Shown here: in pieces, positions 17,960 to 26,723 of the stretch
Layout of the letters: every line of letters starts with the position of its first letter
Position numbering within the stretch: the stretch's first letter is position 1
Origin: an uncultured Dyadobacter sp.
Lineage (GTDB): Bacteria; Bacteroidota; Bacteroidia; Cytophagales; Spirosomataceae
DNA: 64,000 nt
Assembly (NCBI RefSeq): GCF_946482605.1
Contig: NZ_CAMLSE010000012.1
Span: 1-64,000, forward strand
Direction of reading: 5' to 3'
The notes under the pieces: model-generated
Database searches by the model: none
What the model was told of the DNA's origin: nothing
Seen by the model: only the letters and a program-made list of their open reading frames with translations
Translations under genes and position numbers: made by a program

Positions 17960-18847
17960 TCAAAGCACCTTCCGAAAAACGAGCGGCGTCACTCCGGCGT
18001 GCTTTTTGAAAAAATTATTGAAATAGGAAGCGTACTCGAAACCCAATGCAAAGGCGATATCGGCGACACTCCAGTCGGTATGCACCAGAAGCGATTTGGC
18101 TTCTCCCAGGACCCGTTCATTGATATGCGCCGTCGTTGATTTGCCGGTAATCTCGTGCACAGCTGCATTCAGATGGTTCACATGCACCGACAACCGACCC
18201 GCATAGTCGCCGGCCTTTCGCAGCAGCAGTGTATGATGGGGCGAATCCACCGGAAACTGCCTTTCAAGCAACTCCAGAAACAGCTTCGCGATCCGCGTGG
18301 CTGCATTGGGAGGATTAAAATAGGCCAGCGATGGCTGCATCTTAATCGCTTCGTGGATGATCAGATTGAGCTGATTACGGATGACGTCATGTTTATAGAG
18401 ATAGTCGGAATCGGCCTCTTTGCGCATTCTGTTGAAAATACTTTCCAGATAACGCACCTGATCACTATCCAGAAAGTAAACCGGATCGTTCCCTACCCGG
18501 TGAAGGCTTGATTCCTGAAAACTTTCACCACGTGTGCCAGTGTGGAGAAACGCATTGGCGAAAAGACAAAAATAGCCGAGCGTGTCCTCACATGTACTTT
18601 CCCAGGAGTAAGGTATCATGGGCGTTGTGAACACCAGCGCCGGCTTATCGATACCGATCCCGCGGTTGGCATATAGCAGCTCGCTCCGTCCCTCGGCGAT
18701 CAGCGTGATTTTGTAGTAATCCCTTCGATTATAGGCAGAAAGATTACAGTTATCCTCGCCGATAGCAGCTACTTTAAACTGCGCCACCCCGACCGGCAAA
18801 TCCTTGAAACGCGAAAGCTCCCGCGCATTAACCCCAGTTTGTTGCAT
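17960..18847 (-). CDS. AraC family transcriptional regulator
   Basis: The 295-residue protein has an N-terminal cupin-like sensing domain (about residues 15-170) and a C-terminal AraC double helix-turn-helix (about 190-295), with the second-helix signature VADIAFALGFEYASYFNNFFKKHAGVTP. It is transcribed towards the susD terminator and lies 64 bp after the lacI gene on the same strand. It probably activates a nearby target in response to a small ligand; whether that is susCD or iol is not clear from sequence. Confidence 0.85.
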   Translation of the reverse strand: MQQTGVNARELSRFKDLPVGVAQFKVAAIGEDNCNLSAYNRRDYYKITLIAEGRSELLYANRGIGIDKPALVFTTPMIPYSWESTCEDTLGYFCLFANAFLHTGTRGESFQESSLHRVGNDPVYFLDSDQVRYLESIFNRMRKEADSDYLYKHDVIRNQLNLIIHEAIKMQPSLAYFNPPNAATRIAKLFLELLERQFPVDSPHHTLLLRKAGDYAGRLSVHVNHLNAAVHEITGKSTTAHINERVLGEAKSLLVHTDWSVADIAFALGFEYASYFNNFFKKHAGVTPLVFRKVL

Positions 18848-18911
18848 GAGTAAAATTAATCATTTCAAAGAAAGATTATTTGCTCACTTTATTCTAAGGT
18901 CAGGTTACTTT

Positions 18912-19943
18912 TCAAATGCGCAACGACGATTCCCTGATGATCAGCTCGGAGGGCAGTACAATGCCTTCATGCGTGAAGTCACCCGAGCCGTTCAGTTGGT
19001 TTAAGAAAAGCCGCGATGCCTCCATACCGATTTTCCGTCCCGGCCGGTGTACCGTCGTCAGGGACGGAAATGTGTAAGCCGAGATCGGGGAATTATCGAA
19101 GCCTACCAGCCCGATGTCCTGCGGTATCCGGAGTCCCTTGTCTTTGGCCACCCGCATGGCGCCGATCGCAACCTGGTCGTTCACCCCAAAAATAGCATCC
19201 GGTGGCGTAGCCAGTTCCAAAAGCCGTTTGGTAGGCAGGATGGCGCTTTCTACATTGAAATTAGTATTCAGGATCAGCTCTTCCCGGGCAGGCATGTTGT
19301 ATTTTTTCAAACAATCGATATAACCCTTGAACCGCTGCTCGGAAACCGTGAGGCCATTGGGCCCTTTGAGATGTGCGATCTGCTTGTACCCGATGTTGAT
19401 CAAATGCTCCACGGCCGCAAATGCGCCATGATAGTCATCCACGGTTGCCCGGCTTGTTTCGAAATCCTCGTACTCCCGGTCGATAAAGATCAGGGGCGTT
19501 TTCCGCTGGATCACATTCTCCAGATGCTCGTAGTACCCGGCGTCGTATGTCTCTTGCGACACAGACAGGAATATACCTTCGGTACGGTTGGAGAGCAGTT
19601 TGGAAAGAGACTCCTTTTCGAGTAGGTAGCTTTCGTTGGTCACGCAGATGTTGAGCGTATAACCCATTGGTTGCAGCACCGTATGCAGCCCTTCTATCAC
19701 AGCGGTTTCGTAATAATTGCTGATCGTAGGCACTACTACACCGAGCGAGGCAGTCCTTTTATTGAGCAGGCTCAGGGATACTTCATTACGCTGATAACCC
19801 ACCTGACGGGCGTATTCCTGGATATTTTTCCGGGTATCTTCGTTGATGGCCGGATGGTCGTTGAGGGCGCGTGAAACGGTGGATGGTGAACAACGAAACC
19901 GGCGTGCAATGTCTTTGATCGTAACAGGACGTGAGGAATTCAT
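18912..19943 (-). CDS. LacI family repressor, probable regulator of susCD and iol genes
   Basis: The 343-residue protein opens with a LacI helix-turn-helix (TIKDIARRFRCSPSTVSRALNDHP, residues 8-31 by rough count) and continues with a periplasmic-binding-protein-like sensor (about residues 60-340), including FIDREYED and IFGVNDQVAIGAMR. An operator palindrome lies 38 bp upstream of its ATG, between this gene and the divergent iol operon, and two identical palindromes precede susC. It therefore probably represses itself, susCD and iol and is released by an inositol-derived effector (inference). Confidence 0.9.
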   Translation of the reverse strand: MNSSRPVTIKDIARRFRCSPSTVSRALNDHPAINEDTRKNIQEYARQVGYQRNEVSLSLLNKRTASLGVVVPTISNYYETAVIEGLHTVLQPMGYTLNICVTNESYLLEKESLSKLLSNRTEGIFLSVSQETYDAGYYEHLENVIQRKTPLIFIDREYEDFETSRATVDDYHGAFAAVEHLINIGYKQIAHLKGPNGLTVSEQRFKGYIDCLKKYNMPAREELILNTNFNVESAILPTKRLLELATPPDAIFGVNDQVAIGAMRVAKDKGLRIPQDIGLVGFDNSPISAYTFPSLTTVHRPGRKIGMEASRLFLNQLNGSGDFTHEGIVLPSELIIRESSLRI

Positions 19944-19980
19944 ATATTGATTTATGGCAATTAAATCTTTGAAATTTTTT

Positions 19981-19990
19981 CAAACGTTTG
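19981..19990. promoter_or_regulatory. LacI-type operator 3 between lacI and iolB
   Basis: CAAACGTTTG in the context TTTCAAACGTTTGCATTCA matches the two copies before susC over about 16 bases. It lies between two divergent genes, so one bound repressor dimer could control both. Confidence 0.8.
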
Positions 19991-20018
19991 CATTCAATAT
20001 TAACATATTTACATTTTG
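19987..20018 (+). promoter_or_regulatory. Candidate Bacteroidota promoter of the iol operon
   Basis: The last four bases of the operator, TTTG (19987-19990), stand 19 bases before TACATTTTG (20010-20018), close to the Bacteroidota -33 TTTG / -7 TAnnTTTG pattern with one extra base in the -7 box. Transcription would then start near 20025, which argues against the upstream in-frame start at 20016 for iolB. Confidence 0.45.
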
Positions 20019-20069
20019 TGTTTAATTTATACAACACTATCATTGTACAAATGTAATGGAATTCGTACA

Positions 20070-20933
20070 ATGAGTAACCTGCTGATCAAGCCGCAAACCG
20101 GAACCAAGACCTACCACTCACTCACCAGCCAGCAAGCCGGATGGACCTATCTGAACTTCGAAGCTAAAATACTCGATGAGGGTGAACAAATTTCCGGCAA
20201 CACCGGGGATTACGAATATTGTTTCGCTTTGCTGGGCGGTAATTTCAAAGTAGAGGCCGCCGGGCAGGTATGGGAAACACGTAACGGGCGGAAGGATGTT
20301 TTCAGCGGGATCGGCCATGCGATGTACCTTTCACGCAACACTGCATTTACGCTCACCGCCCAGTCCCCGGCCACTGACATCGCGATCTGTAAGGTACTTT
20401 CCGACGAAGATCATCCGCCGCGAATGAAACGCCCCGAAGAAGCAGCCATCGAGTTCCGGGGCGGCGATAATGCCAACCGGCAGATCAACAGCCTGCTCGA
20501 ACCCGGGTTCGGTTGCCACAAGATCGTGTGCGTGGAAGTGTATACGCCATCAGGCAACTGGAGTTCGTTCCCCGCGCACAAGCACGATGAGCGTAAAGTG
20601 GATGCCGAAGGGAATCTGATCGAAGCCAATCTGGAAGAAATTTACTTTTACAAAATCGACAAACCGCAAGGCTACGCGATCCAGCAGGTATACACCGACG
20701 ACCGGTCGCTCGACGAGATCGTTCGCGTGAAGAACAACGAAGCGGTGCTGGTGCCCAGGGGCTACCATCCTGTGGTGGCCGGGCACGGATACAATGTCTA
20801 CTATCTCAATTTTCTGGCGGGAAGTGATCAATCGCTCGCCAATACCTCCGACCCTGACCATGATTGGATTTATGGTAGCTGGAAAGGATCTGATCCGAGA
20901 CTGCCGATCGTGACGGCAGAAATGAATGGGTGA
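20070..20933 (+). CDS. iolB: 5-deoxy-glucuronate isomerase
   Basis: The 287-residue protein is a bicupin of the IolB family. In the C-terminal half PAHKHDERKVDAEGNLIEANLEEIYFYK gives the metal-binding His-x-His...Glu set, with a further histidine in PRGYHPV. IolB converts 5-deoxy-glucuronate to 2-deoxy-5-keto-gluconate in myo-inositol breakdown. The ATG at 20070 is preferred to the one at 20016 because homology starts there and the earlier codons fall at the predicted transcription start. It is the first gene of the iol run. Confidence 0.9.
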   Translation: MSNLLIKPQTGTKTYHSLTSQQAGWTYLNFEAKILDEGEQISGNTGDYEYCFALLGGNFKVEAAGQVWETRNGRKDVFSGIGHAMYLSRNTAFTLTAQSPATDIAICKVLSDEDHPPRMKRPEEAAIEFRGGDNANRQINSLLEPGFGCHKIVCVEVYTPSGNWSSFPAHKHDERKVDAEGNLIEANLEEIYFYKIDKPQGYAIQQVYTDDRSLDEIVRVKNNEAVLVPRGYHPVVAGHGYNVYYLNFLAGSDQSLANTSDPDHDWIYGSWKGSDPRLPIVTAEMNG

Positions 20934-20936
20934 GAT

Positions 20937-21091
20937 GGCTGTCGGCTGTCGGCTGTCGGCTGTCGGCTGTCGAGCGAAAAAATGAAAAGGAATCCAGCTA
21001 CTGGAAATCAATCGAAAAATACTAAAACCGAAAAACGATCTCGAAATCATTAAAACCAAAAGCCGACGGCAGCCAGCCGACAGCCGAAGTC
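20937..21091. repeat. Heptamer-array inverted repeat (site B)
   Basis: Five perfect tandem copies of GGCTGTC (20937-20971) are followed after about 88 AT-rich bases by an inverted, degenerate array (21061-21091) made of GCCGACG, GCCGACA and GCCGAAG units ending in TC. The right arm shares its outer end with site A. It fills the iolB-iolC gap. Confidence 0.85.
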
Positions 21092-21102
21092 CCCCCAACC
21101 CT

Positions 21103-22110
21103 ATGCGCAAATACGATTTACTGACCCTGGGCCGCTCCTCCATTGACCTGTATTCGGCCAACGTCGGTAGCCCTTTTGAAAAAATAGAAGCATTTAATGC
21201 ATTTGTGGGCGGTTGTCCGCTGAACATAGCTACGGGAGCCAGGAGGCTCGGGCTGGATACCGCCATCCTGACCGGCATCGGGAACGATCAGGTGGGGAAT
21301 TTCATTAAGCATTTCCTGGACCAGGAAGGTATCGTAACCGAATGGGTACCCACGATCGAAGGCACGCGAAGTTCAGCCGTAGTGCTGGGCATTGAACCGC
21401 CCGACCGTTTTCCGCTGGTATACTATCGCGAGAATTGTGCCGATATCAACCTGAATATCGATCACGTTTCCGCCATTCCCTTCCAGGATTTCAAGGCAGC
21501 CGCATTTTCGGGCACCGCATTCAGCAAGGACCCGAGCCGTACCGCGATGTTCTATGCATTGGAAATGGCGAAGAAAAATGGCGTTACCCGTTTGCTGGAC
21601 ATCGATTTCCGGGCCGATCAATGGTTCGATCCCCGTGCATTCGGTGTGACGATCCGGGCAGCATTGGGCAGTTTCAACATCGTGGTCGGGACGGAGGAAG
21701 AAATCCTGGCAACGTTTCTGACCGATAAAGAGCAGCTGCTCATTAAACACCAGCAAATTTCGGCTCCTGAAATACGGGGTAATATTCAGAATGCGATCGC
21801 TGAGATCCTGGCGTCAGGCGTAGAAACGCTGGTCGTCAAACGTGGTAAGGATGGGGCGTCGATTTTCCAACCCGGTAAAGAAGAAGTGAAAGTTCCGGGC
21901 TTCCCGGTGGAGGTACTGAATGTGCTCGGTGCCGGAGACGCATTCTGCGCGGGATTCTCCTATGGGTTACTGCGCGGCCGCGACCTGTACGAGAGTGTCA
22001 GAATGGGCAACGCCTGTGGGGCGATCATCGTCACGCGTGAGGGCTGCGCGAATTTTATGCCTTCTTATGAAGAAGTAATGCAGTTTGTCGAAGGATATGG
22101 CGGGCTATAA
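21103..22110 (+). CDS. iolC: 5-dehydro-2-deoxygluconokinase
   Basis: The 335-residue protein belongs to the PfkB/ribokinase family. The N-terminal LGRSSIDLYS and GGCPLNIATGARRLG segments match the sugar-binding region of IolC, and NVLGAGDAFCAGF near residue 270 is the PfkB signature with the catalytic aspartate. It phosphorylates 2-deoxy-5-keto-gluconate at C6. Its place between iolB and iolA supports this role over other PfkB kinases. Confidence 0.9.
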   Translation: MRKYDLLTLGRSSIDLYSANVGSPFEKIEAFNAFVGGCPLNIATGARRLGLDTAILTGIGNDQVGNFIKHFLDQEGIVTEWVPTIEGTRSSAVVLGIEPPDRFPLVYYRENCADINLNIDHVSAIPFQDFKAAAFSGTAFSKDPSRTAMFYALEMAKKNGVTRLLDIDFRADQWFDPRAFGVTIRAALGSFNIVVGTEEEILATFLTDKEQLLIKHQQISAPEIRGNIQNAIAEILASGVETLVVKRGKDGASIFQPGKEEVKVPGFPVEVLNVLGAGDAFCAGFSYGLLRGRDLYESVRMGNACGAIIVTREGCANFMPSYEEVMQFVEGYGGL

Positions 22111-22141
22111 CCCCCTAATAAATCACCATTTACAATGCCTG

Positions 22142-22167
22142 CCTGCCCTTTTCAATGATCGGGCAGG
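22142..22167 (+). other. Hairpin in the iolC-iolA gap
   Basis: CCTGCCC (22142-22148) pairs with GGGCAGG (22161-22167) around a 12-base loop. No T-run follows, so it looks like an mRNA processing or stability element rather than a terminator. Confidence 0.6.
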
Positions 22168-22187
22168 TAAGCTCCAATCAATTTCCA

Positions 22188-23654
22188 ATGGAAAAGTTAC
22201 AGAATTACATCAACGGCCAGTGGGTACAGAGCCACTCCGACCATTATGTCAATGTCCTGAACCCCGCTAATCAGGACGTGCTTGCACAGGTGCCCTATGG
22301 AACTGCACAAGATGTGGCAGATGCTGCGGCAGCCGCCCATGAGGGTTTCCAGGAATGGAGAAGCACCCCGGTTTCCAAACGGGTCCAATATCTTTTCAAA
22401 CTCAAGACATTACTCGAAGACAATCTCGACGATATCGCCCGCACCATTACCCTCGAATCCGGCAAGACATTCATTGAAGCCAAAGCTGAAATGGTACGCG
22501 CCATCGAAAACGTGGAAAATGCCTGCGGTATGCCGACTTTGATCCAGGGACAGTTCTCGGAGGATATTGCAAAGGGAATCGACGAGTATATGATCCGGCA
22601 ACCGCTGGGCCCCTGCGCCTGCATTGCGCCATTCAACTTCCCGGGGATGATCACTTTCTGGTTCCTGCCCTATGCGTTGGCATGCGGAAACAGCTACATC
22701 ATCAAGCCTTCCGAAAAAGTGCCTTTGACAATGACCAAGATCGTTGCATTGATGGATCAGCTGGATCTGCCGAAAGGCGTTCTGGGACTTGTTCAAGGTG
22801 CACGCGAAGTGGTAGACGCATTGCTCGAACATCCGGTGATCAAAGGTATCAGCTTCGTAGGATCGTCGAACGTGGCGCGTTACGTATATGCCAAAGGTTC
22901 AGCGAACGGCAAGCGCGTACAGGCCCAGGGTGGTGCCAAAAACCCGGTCATCATCTTGCCCGATGCCGACATTGATATGACCTCCCAGATTGTCATCGAC
23001 AGCGTGTACGGCTGCGCAGGGCAACGCTGCCTCGCGGCTTCTACCATCATTACGGTGGGCGAACACAAAGACATTACCGAAAGCCTCGTCGAGTCGGCGA
23101 AGAGCCGGAAAACCGGTTTCGGACTTGATTCCGACGTACTCATGGGGCCCGTTATCACGACGGAAAGCAAAAACCGGGTGCAGGGACTCATCGACAAAGG
23201 GCTCAGCGAAGGCGGGCGTTTGCTGGTCGACGGGCGTAATGTGGCGGTCAGCGGCTATGAGAACGGTAACTTCATCGCCCCCACCATCATCGAGGATATT
23301 CCGCTGGACGGCGAGCTGGCAGCTACCGAAATTTTCGGTCCGGTGCTGAGCCTTGTTCACATCAATACCATCGACGAAGCTATCCGATTTATCAATGCAG
23401 GCAAATACGGAAACATGGCCTGCATTTTTACAAGCAGCGGCCTGAATGCGAGGAGGTTCCGTCACGAAGCGGAAGCAGGTAACATCGGCATCAACATTGG
23501 CGTCGCAGCGCCTGTCGCACAATTCCCATTCTCCGGCTGGAAGGACAGCTTCTACGGCGATCTCCACGGGCAGGGCAGCCACGCTGTCGAGTTCTTCACC
23601 CAAACCAAGGTGGTGATCGAAAGATGGCTGAAAGAATGGAACAGAAAGTTCTGA
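22188..23654 (+). CDS. iolA: Methylmalonate/malonate-semialdehyde dehydrogenase (CoA-acylating)
   Basis: The 488-residue protein is an aldehyde dehydrogenase with catalytic C281 in GQRCLA and the FNFPGM segment at 149-154. At 248-252 it reads GGAKN where most aldehyde dehydrogenases have a catalytic glutamate; this asparagine is characteristic of the CoA-dependent MmsA/IolA group. It turns malonate semialdehyde into acetyl-CoA and CO2 with NAD+, the last step of inositol breakdown. The reading frame opens 11 codons earlier, but homology starts at [13 protein letters not shown]. Confidence 0.92.
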   Translation: MEKLQNYINGQWVQSHSDHYVNVLNPANQDVLAQVPYGTAQDVADAAAAAHEGFQEWRSTPVSKRVQYLFKLKTLLEDNLDDIARTITLESGKTFIEAKAEMVRAIENVENACGMPTLIQGQFSEDIAKGIDEYMIRQPLGPCACIAPFNFPGMITFWFLPYALACGNSYIIKPSEKVPLTMTKIVALMDQLDLPKGVLGLVQGAREVVDALLEHPVIKGISFVGSSNVARYVYAKGSANGKRVQAQGGAKNPVIILPDADIDMTSQIVIDSVYGCAGQRCLAASTIITVGEHKDITESLVESAKSRKTGFGLDSDVLMGPVITTESKNRVQGLIDKGLSEGGRLLVDGRNVAVSGYENGNFIAPTIIEDIPLDGELAATEIFGPVLSLVHINTIDEAIRFINAGKYGNMACIFTSSGLNARRFRHEAEAGNIGINIGVAAPVAQFPFSGWKDSFYGDLHGQGSHAVEFFTQTKVVIERWLKEWNRKF

Positions 23655-23683
23655 AAATCGAAGCATAACATCCCTAAATCAAA

Positions 23684-23703
23684 CCCCCGGTTTAAACCGG
23701 GGG
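23684..23703 (+). other. Hairpin in the iolA-iolG gap
   Basis: CCCCCGG, TTTAAA, CCGGGGG forms a seven-pair GC stem with a six-base loop ten bases before the iolG start. It lacks a T-run and could shelter or expose the iolG start region. Confidence 0.7.
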
Positions 23704-23712
23704 CTTCGCAAG

Positions 23713-24741
23713 ATGACAAAAAAACTCAAAACCGGTGTGATCGGCCTGGGCCGCATAGGCCAGATCCACCTCAGCAACCTTGTTCACCACATGCCCGACG
23801 CGGAGGTGATCATCGCATCAGACCTCTCCCCGGCTGCGCACGCATTTGCGTATGAGCTGGGTGTGCAACACGTAACCACAGACGCTTACGAGGTGATCAA
23901 CCACCCCGAGGTTGAGGCGGTTATCATCTGCTCCCCTACGCCGTTTCACGTGCCCTACACCGTTGCAGCCGCAGAGAAAGGCAAGCACATTTTCTGCGAA
24001 AAACCCCTGGACGTGACCTTAGAGGCTATCCAGGCGGCTGAAAAAGCCGTCGCAGACAACAATGTGAAGCTTATGCTCGGTTTCAACCGCCGTTTCGATG
24101 CCAACTTCAGCAACGTGAGGCATCTGGTAGCCGACAACCGGATCGGTGAGCCGCATATCCTGCGCATTACCAGCCGTGACCCGGCACCGCCGCCAGTCGA
24201 ATATCTGAAAGTGTCTGGTGGCATTTTCCTTGATATGTCGATCCACGACTTCGATATGGCCCGTTACATAGTAGGTAGTGAAGTAAAAGAAGTGTTTGTG
24301 AAAGGCGACGCGCTGATCCATCCTGAAATCAGGGAATTCGGCGATATCGACACTGCGGTGATCGTACTGACTTTCGAAAACGGGGCGATCGGGGTGATCG
24401 ACAACAGCCGCAAGGCCGTTTATGGGTACGACCAGCGCCTGGAAATTTTCGGATCCAAGGGAATGGCTAAGGCAGAAAACAACACGACCGACACGCTGAT
24501 CCATTTCGACAGCAATGGCGGGCACAGTTCACTACCGCTGCATTTCTTCCTGGAACGCTACGAAACCGCTTACAGGGTTTGCCTCAAAACATTCATTGAT
24601 TGCGTGTTGAAAGACACTCCTTCGCCCGTGGATGCACATGACGGCCTGATGGCCACTGCCATCGGGATCGCGGCGATGAAGTCGCTGACCGAAGGTCGCA
24701 GCGTGAGGCTGGACGAAATTTTGCAGTACGCAGCGGTTTAG
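23713..24741 (+). CDS. iolG: Inositol 2-dehydrogenase
   Basis: The 342-residue protein has the Rossmann motif GLGRIG at residues 11-16, the EKP motif near 95 that carries the catalytic lysine, and in the C-terminal domain GGIFLDMSIHDFDMARYIVG with the Asp and His that complete the active site of inositol dehydrogenases. It oxidises myo-inositol to scyllo-inosose with NAD+. The Gfo/Idh/MocA family is broad, but the iol context makes the substrate fairly secure. Confidence 0.9.
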   Translation: MTKKLKTGVIGLGRIGQIHLSNLVHHMPDAEVIIASDLSPAAHAFAYELGVQHVTTDAYEVINHPEVEAVIICSPTPFHVPYTVAAAEKGKHIFCEKPLDVTLEAIQAAEKAVADNNVKLMLGFNRRFDANFSNVRHLVADNRIGEPHILRITSRDPAPPPVEYLKVSGGIFLDMSIHDFDMARYIVGSEVKEVFVKGDALIHPEIREFGDIDTAVIVLTFENGAIGVIDNSRKAVYGYDQRLEIFGSKGMAKAENNTTDTLIHFDSNGGHSSLPLHFFLERYETAYRVCLKTFIDCVLKDTPSPVDAHDGLMATAIGIAAMKSLTEGRSVRLDEILQYAAV

Positions 24742-24747
24742 GAAAAT

Positions 24748-24885
24748 GGTCAGGTGTTGTCAGGGCGGGCAGGTGTTGTCATTTGTGATGGGGAGCTTTT
24801 AATGTAAAAATTGAATAAGTTTGGCCCGCACAAGGCACCATTCATAACAAACCTAACGATGTCAAATCACAAAGGCAACACCTGA
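24748..24885. repeat. Tandem and inverted repeat (site C)
   Basis: CAGGTGTTGTC occurs twice in tandem (24750-24760 and 24770-24780); the second copy continues into ATTTGTGAT and is matched in inverted form by ATCACAAAGGCAACACCTG at about 24866-24884, some 75 bases away. The pair fills most of the 204-bp gap between iolG and the symporter gene. Confidence 0.75.
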
Positions 24886-24945
24886 CAACCTCCGACCGAC
24901 ACCACCGCCTCTTGTCCTTTTAACCAACTAACCCTTTCAACAAGC

Positions 24946-26559
24946 ATGTCCACTACCGGTCTGCAATCGCTGGATTATATAGTATTCTTCATCTATCTGA
25001 TAGGCGTATCCGCTTATGGTTATTGGATTTACAAAAAGAAAAGCTCGAAAGAGGTTAGTTCCACCGACTATTTTCTCGCCGAAGGCTCCCTCACGTTCTG
25101 GGCGATCGGCGCGTCGATCATCGCTTCCAATATTTCCGCGGAGCATTTTATCGGCATGTCGGGGTCGGGCTTCGCGATAGGCCTTGCAATTTCATCCTAT
25201 GAATGGATGGCCGCCGCCTCCCTGATCGTTGTGGCCCTGTTTATCCTCCCGGTTTATCTCAAAAACAAAATATACACCATGCCCCAGTTCCTGCGGGAGC
25301 GCTACAATCCCACGGTGGCGACGATCATGGCGGTATTCTGGCTTTTACTTTATGTTTTTGTCAACCTTACTTCGATCCTCTACCTGGGTGCGTTGGCACT
25401 GGAAGTAACGGCCGGGCTGGACTTTCAATATGGTATCATCGGTCTGGGCATTTTCGCGGTGGTTATCACCATCGGCGGCATGAAAGTAATCGGCTACACG
25501 GATGTGGTGCAGGTGATCGTGCTCGTACTGGGTGGTCTGGCGACGACCTACCTTGCCCTGGACCTGGTCTCGCAGCATTTCAACAAGCCGGGGATCTTCA
25601 ACGCACTCGGAGTACTGCGCGAACAGGCCGATTCGCATTTCCACATGATCCTCCCGAAGGAAAACCCTTTTTATAAGGACCTGCCCGGACTATCGGTCAT
25701 CATCGGCGCCATGTGGATCAACAACCTGGCCTATTTCGGATGCAACCAGTACATTATCCAGCGCAGCCTCGGGGCAAGTCTGCCTACGGCGCGTAAAGGC
25801 ATTCTATTCGCCGCATTGCTCAAACTGCTGATTCCTATCATCGTTGTAATTCCCGGAATAGCGGCCTTTGTTTTGTATCAGAATGGGATGTTCCAGCAGG
25901 AAATGCTCGATGCACACGGCGCCATCAAGCCTGACCACGCTTATCCCGTATTGCTGAACCTGCTGCCGGCAGGCTTGAAAGGAATGGCATTTGCCGCATT
26001 GACTGCTGCCATCGTTGCCTCCCTTGCAGGTAAGGCGAACAGCATCTCGACGATTTTCACCCTCGACATTTACAAACAATACATTGCACCGCACGCCAGC
26101 GAACGGCAACTCGTGCGGGTGGGACGTTACACCATTTACGTCGCGATGGGAATCGGCGTGATTATCGCGCCTCAATTGCGCGTGCTCGACCAGGCTTACC
26201 AGTTTATCCAGGAATACAGCAGCTTCATTACCCCCGGTGTGTTCGCTATCTTCATTCTGGGTATGTTCTGGAAACGGACCACTTCGGCCGCCGCATTGAC
26301 GGCCGCATTGCTGACCATTCCATTGTCGACGGCCGGAAAATTTCTGGCTCCCGAGGTCCCTTTCCTGGATCGGATGGGAATCATATTCCTGATTCTCTGC
26401 GCAGTCATCGTGGCCATGACCCTCGCAGATCCTAAAAGCAAAACCAACCCCAAGGGTCTGGATATCGAAGCCTCGATGTTCCGTCCGGGCAAAAGTTTTG
26501 TCATTGGTTCCATCATGATCTGCGGCGTGCTGGCGGCTTTGTATACGGTGTTTTGGTAG
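24946..26559 (+). CDS. Sodium:solute symporter, probable inositol uptake (SSS family)
   Basis: The 537-residue protein has about fourteen membrane segments and reads like the vSGLT branch of the sodium:solute symporters: SLDYIVFFIYLIGVSAYGYW in the first helix, STDYFLAEGSLTFWAIGASIIASNISAEHFIGMSGSG in the helices that form the sodium site, and LAYFGCNQYIIQRSLGA. Within the iol run it is the only inner-membrane transporter, so myo-inositol is the likely cargo (inference). Glucose or another sugar cannot be excluded. Confidence 0.88.
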   Translation: MSTTGLQSLDYIVFFIYLIGVSAYGYWIYKKKSSKEVSSTDYFLAEGSLTFWAIGASIIASNISAEHFIGMSGSGFAIGLAISSYEWMAAASLIVVALFILPVYLKNKIYTMPQFLRERYNPTVATIMAVFWLLLYVFVNLTSILYLGALALEVTAGLDFQYGIIGLGIFAVVITIGGMKVIGYTDVVQVIVLVLGGLATTYLALDLVSQHFNKPGIFNALGVLREQADSHFHMILPKENPFYKDLPGLSVIIGAMWINNLAYFGCNQYIIQRSLGASLPTARKGILFAALLKLLIPIIVVIPGIAAFVLYQNGMFQQEMLDAHGAIKPDHAYPVLLNLLPAGLKGMAFAALTAAIVASLAGKANSISTIFTLDIYKQYIAPHASERQLVRVGRYTIYVAMGIGVIIAPQLRVLDQAYQFIQEYSSFITPGVFAIFILGMFWKRTTSAAALTAALLTIPLSTAGKFLAPEVPFLDRMGIIFLILCAVIVAMTLADPKSKTNPKGLDIEASMFRPGKSFVIGSIMICGVLAALYTVFW

Positions 26560-26566
26560 GTGGGAT

Positions 26567-26700
26567 GCTGTAAGCTGTAAGCTGTAAGCTGTAAGCAACA
26601 AGGCGGTGTTGGCAATAAAAGGTTCATTGACTACTAATTTTATCGATTTAAATAGCTGAGGCGCAATAAGCCTAACGCTTATAGCTTATGGCTTACAGCT
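26567..26700. repeat. Heptamer-array inverted repeat (site D)
   Basis: Four perfect tandem copies of GCTGTAA (26567-26594) are followed after about 75 bases by an inverted degenerate array of heptamers such as AACGCTT, ATAGCTT, ATGGCTT and ACAGCTC (about 26670-26700). The plan is the same as site B but the unit is different. Confidence 0.85.
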
Positions 26701-26723
26701 CAACGCATCAAGACCACATTACA

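Noticed and set aside
25804..26627. Two minus-strand reading frames with repeated LTAYSLQ peptides
   Set aside because: The peptide repeat is just the translated heptamer array of site D; the rest lies opposite the symporter gene and shows no protein features.
20937..26700. Heptamer arrays as a CRISPR
   Set aside because: Units are seven bases with no spacers between them, so the repeat-spacer structure of CRISPR is absent.
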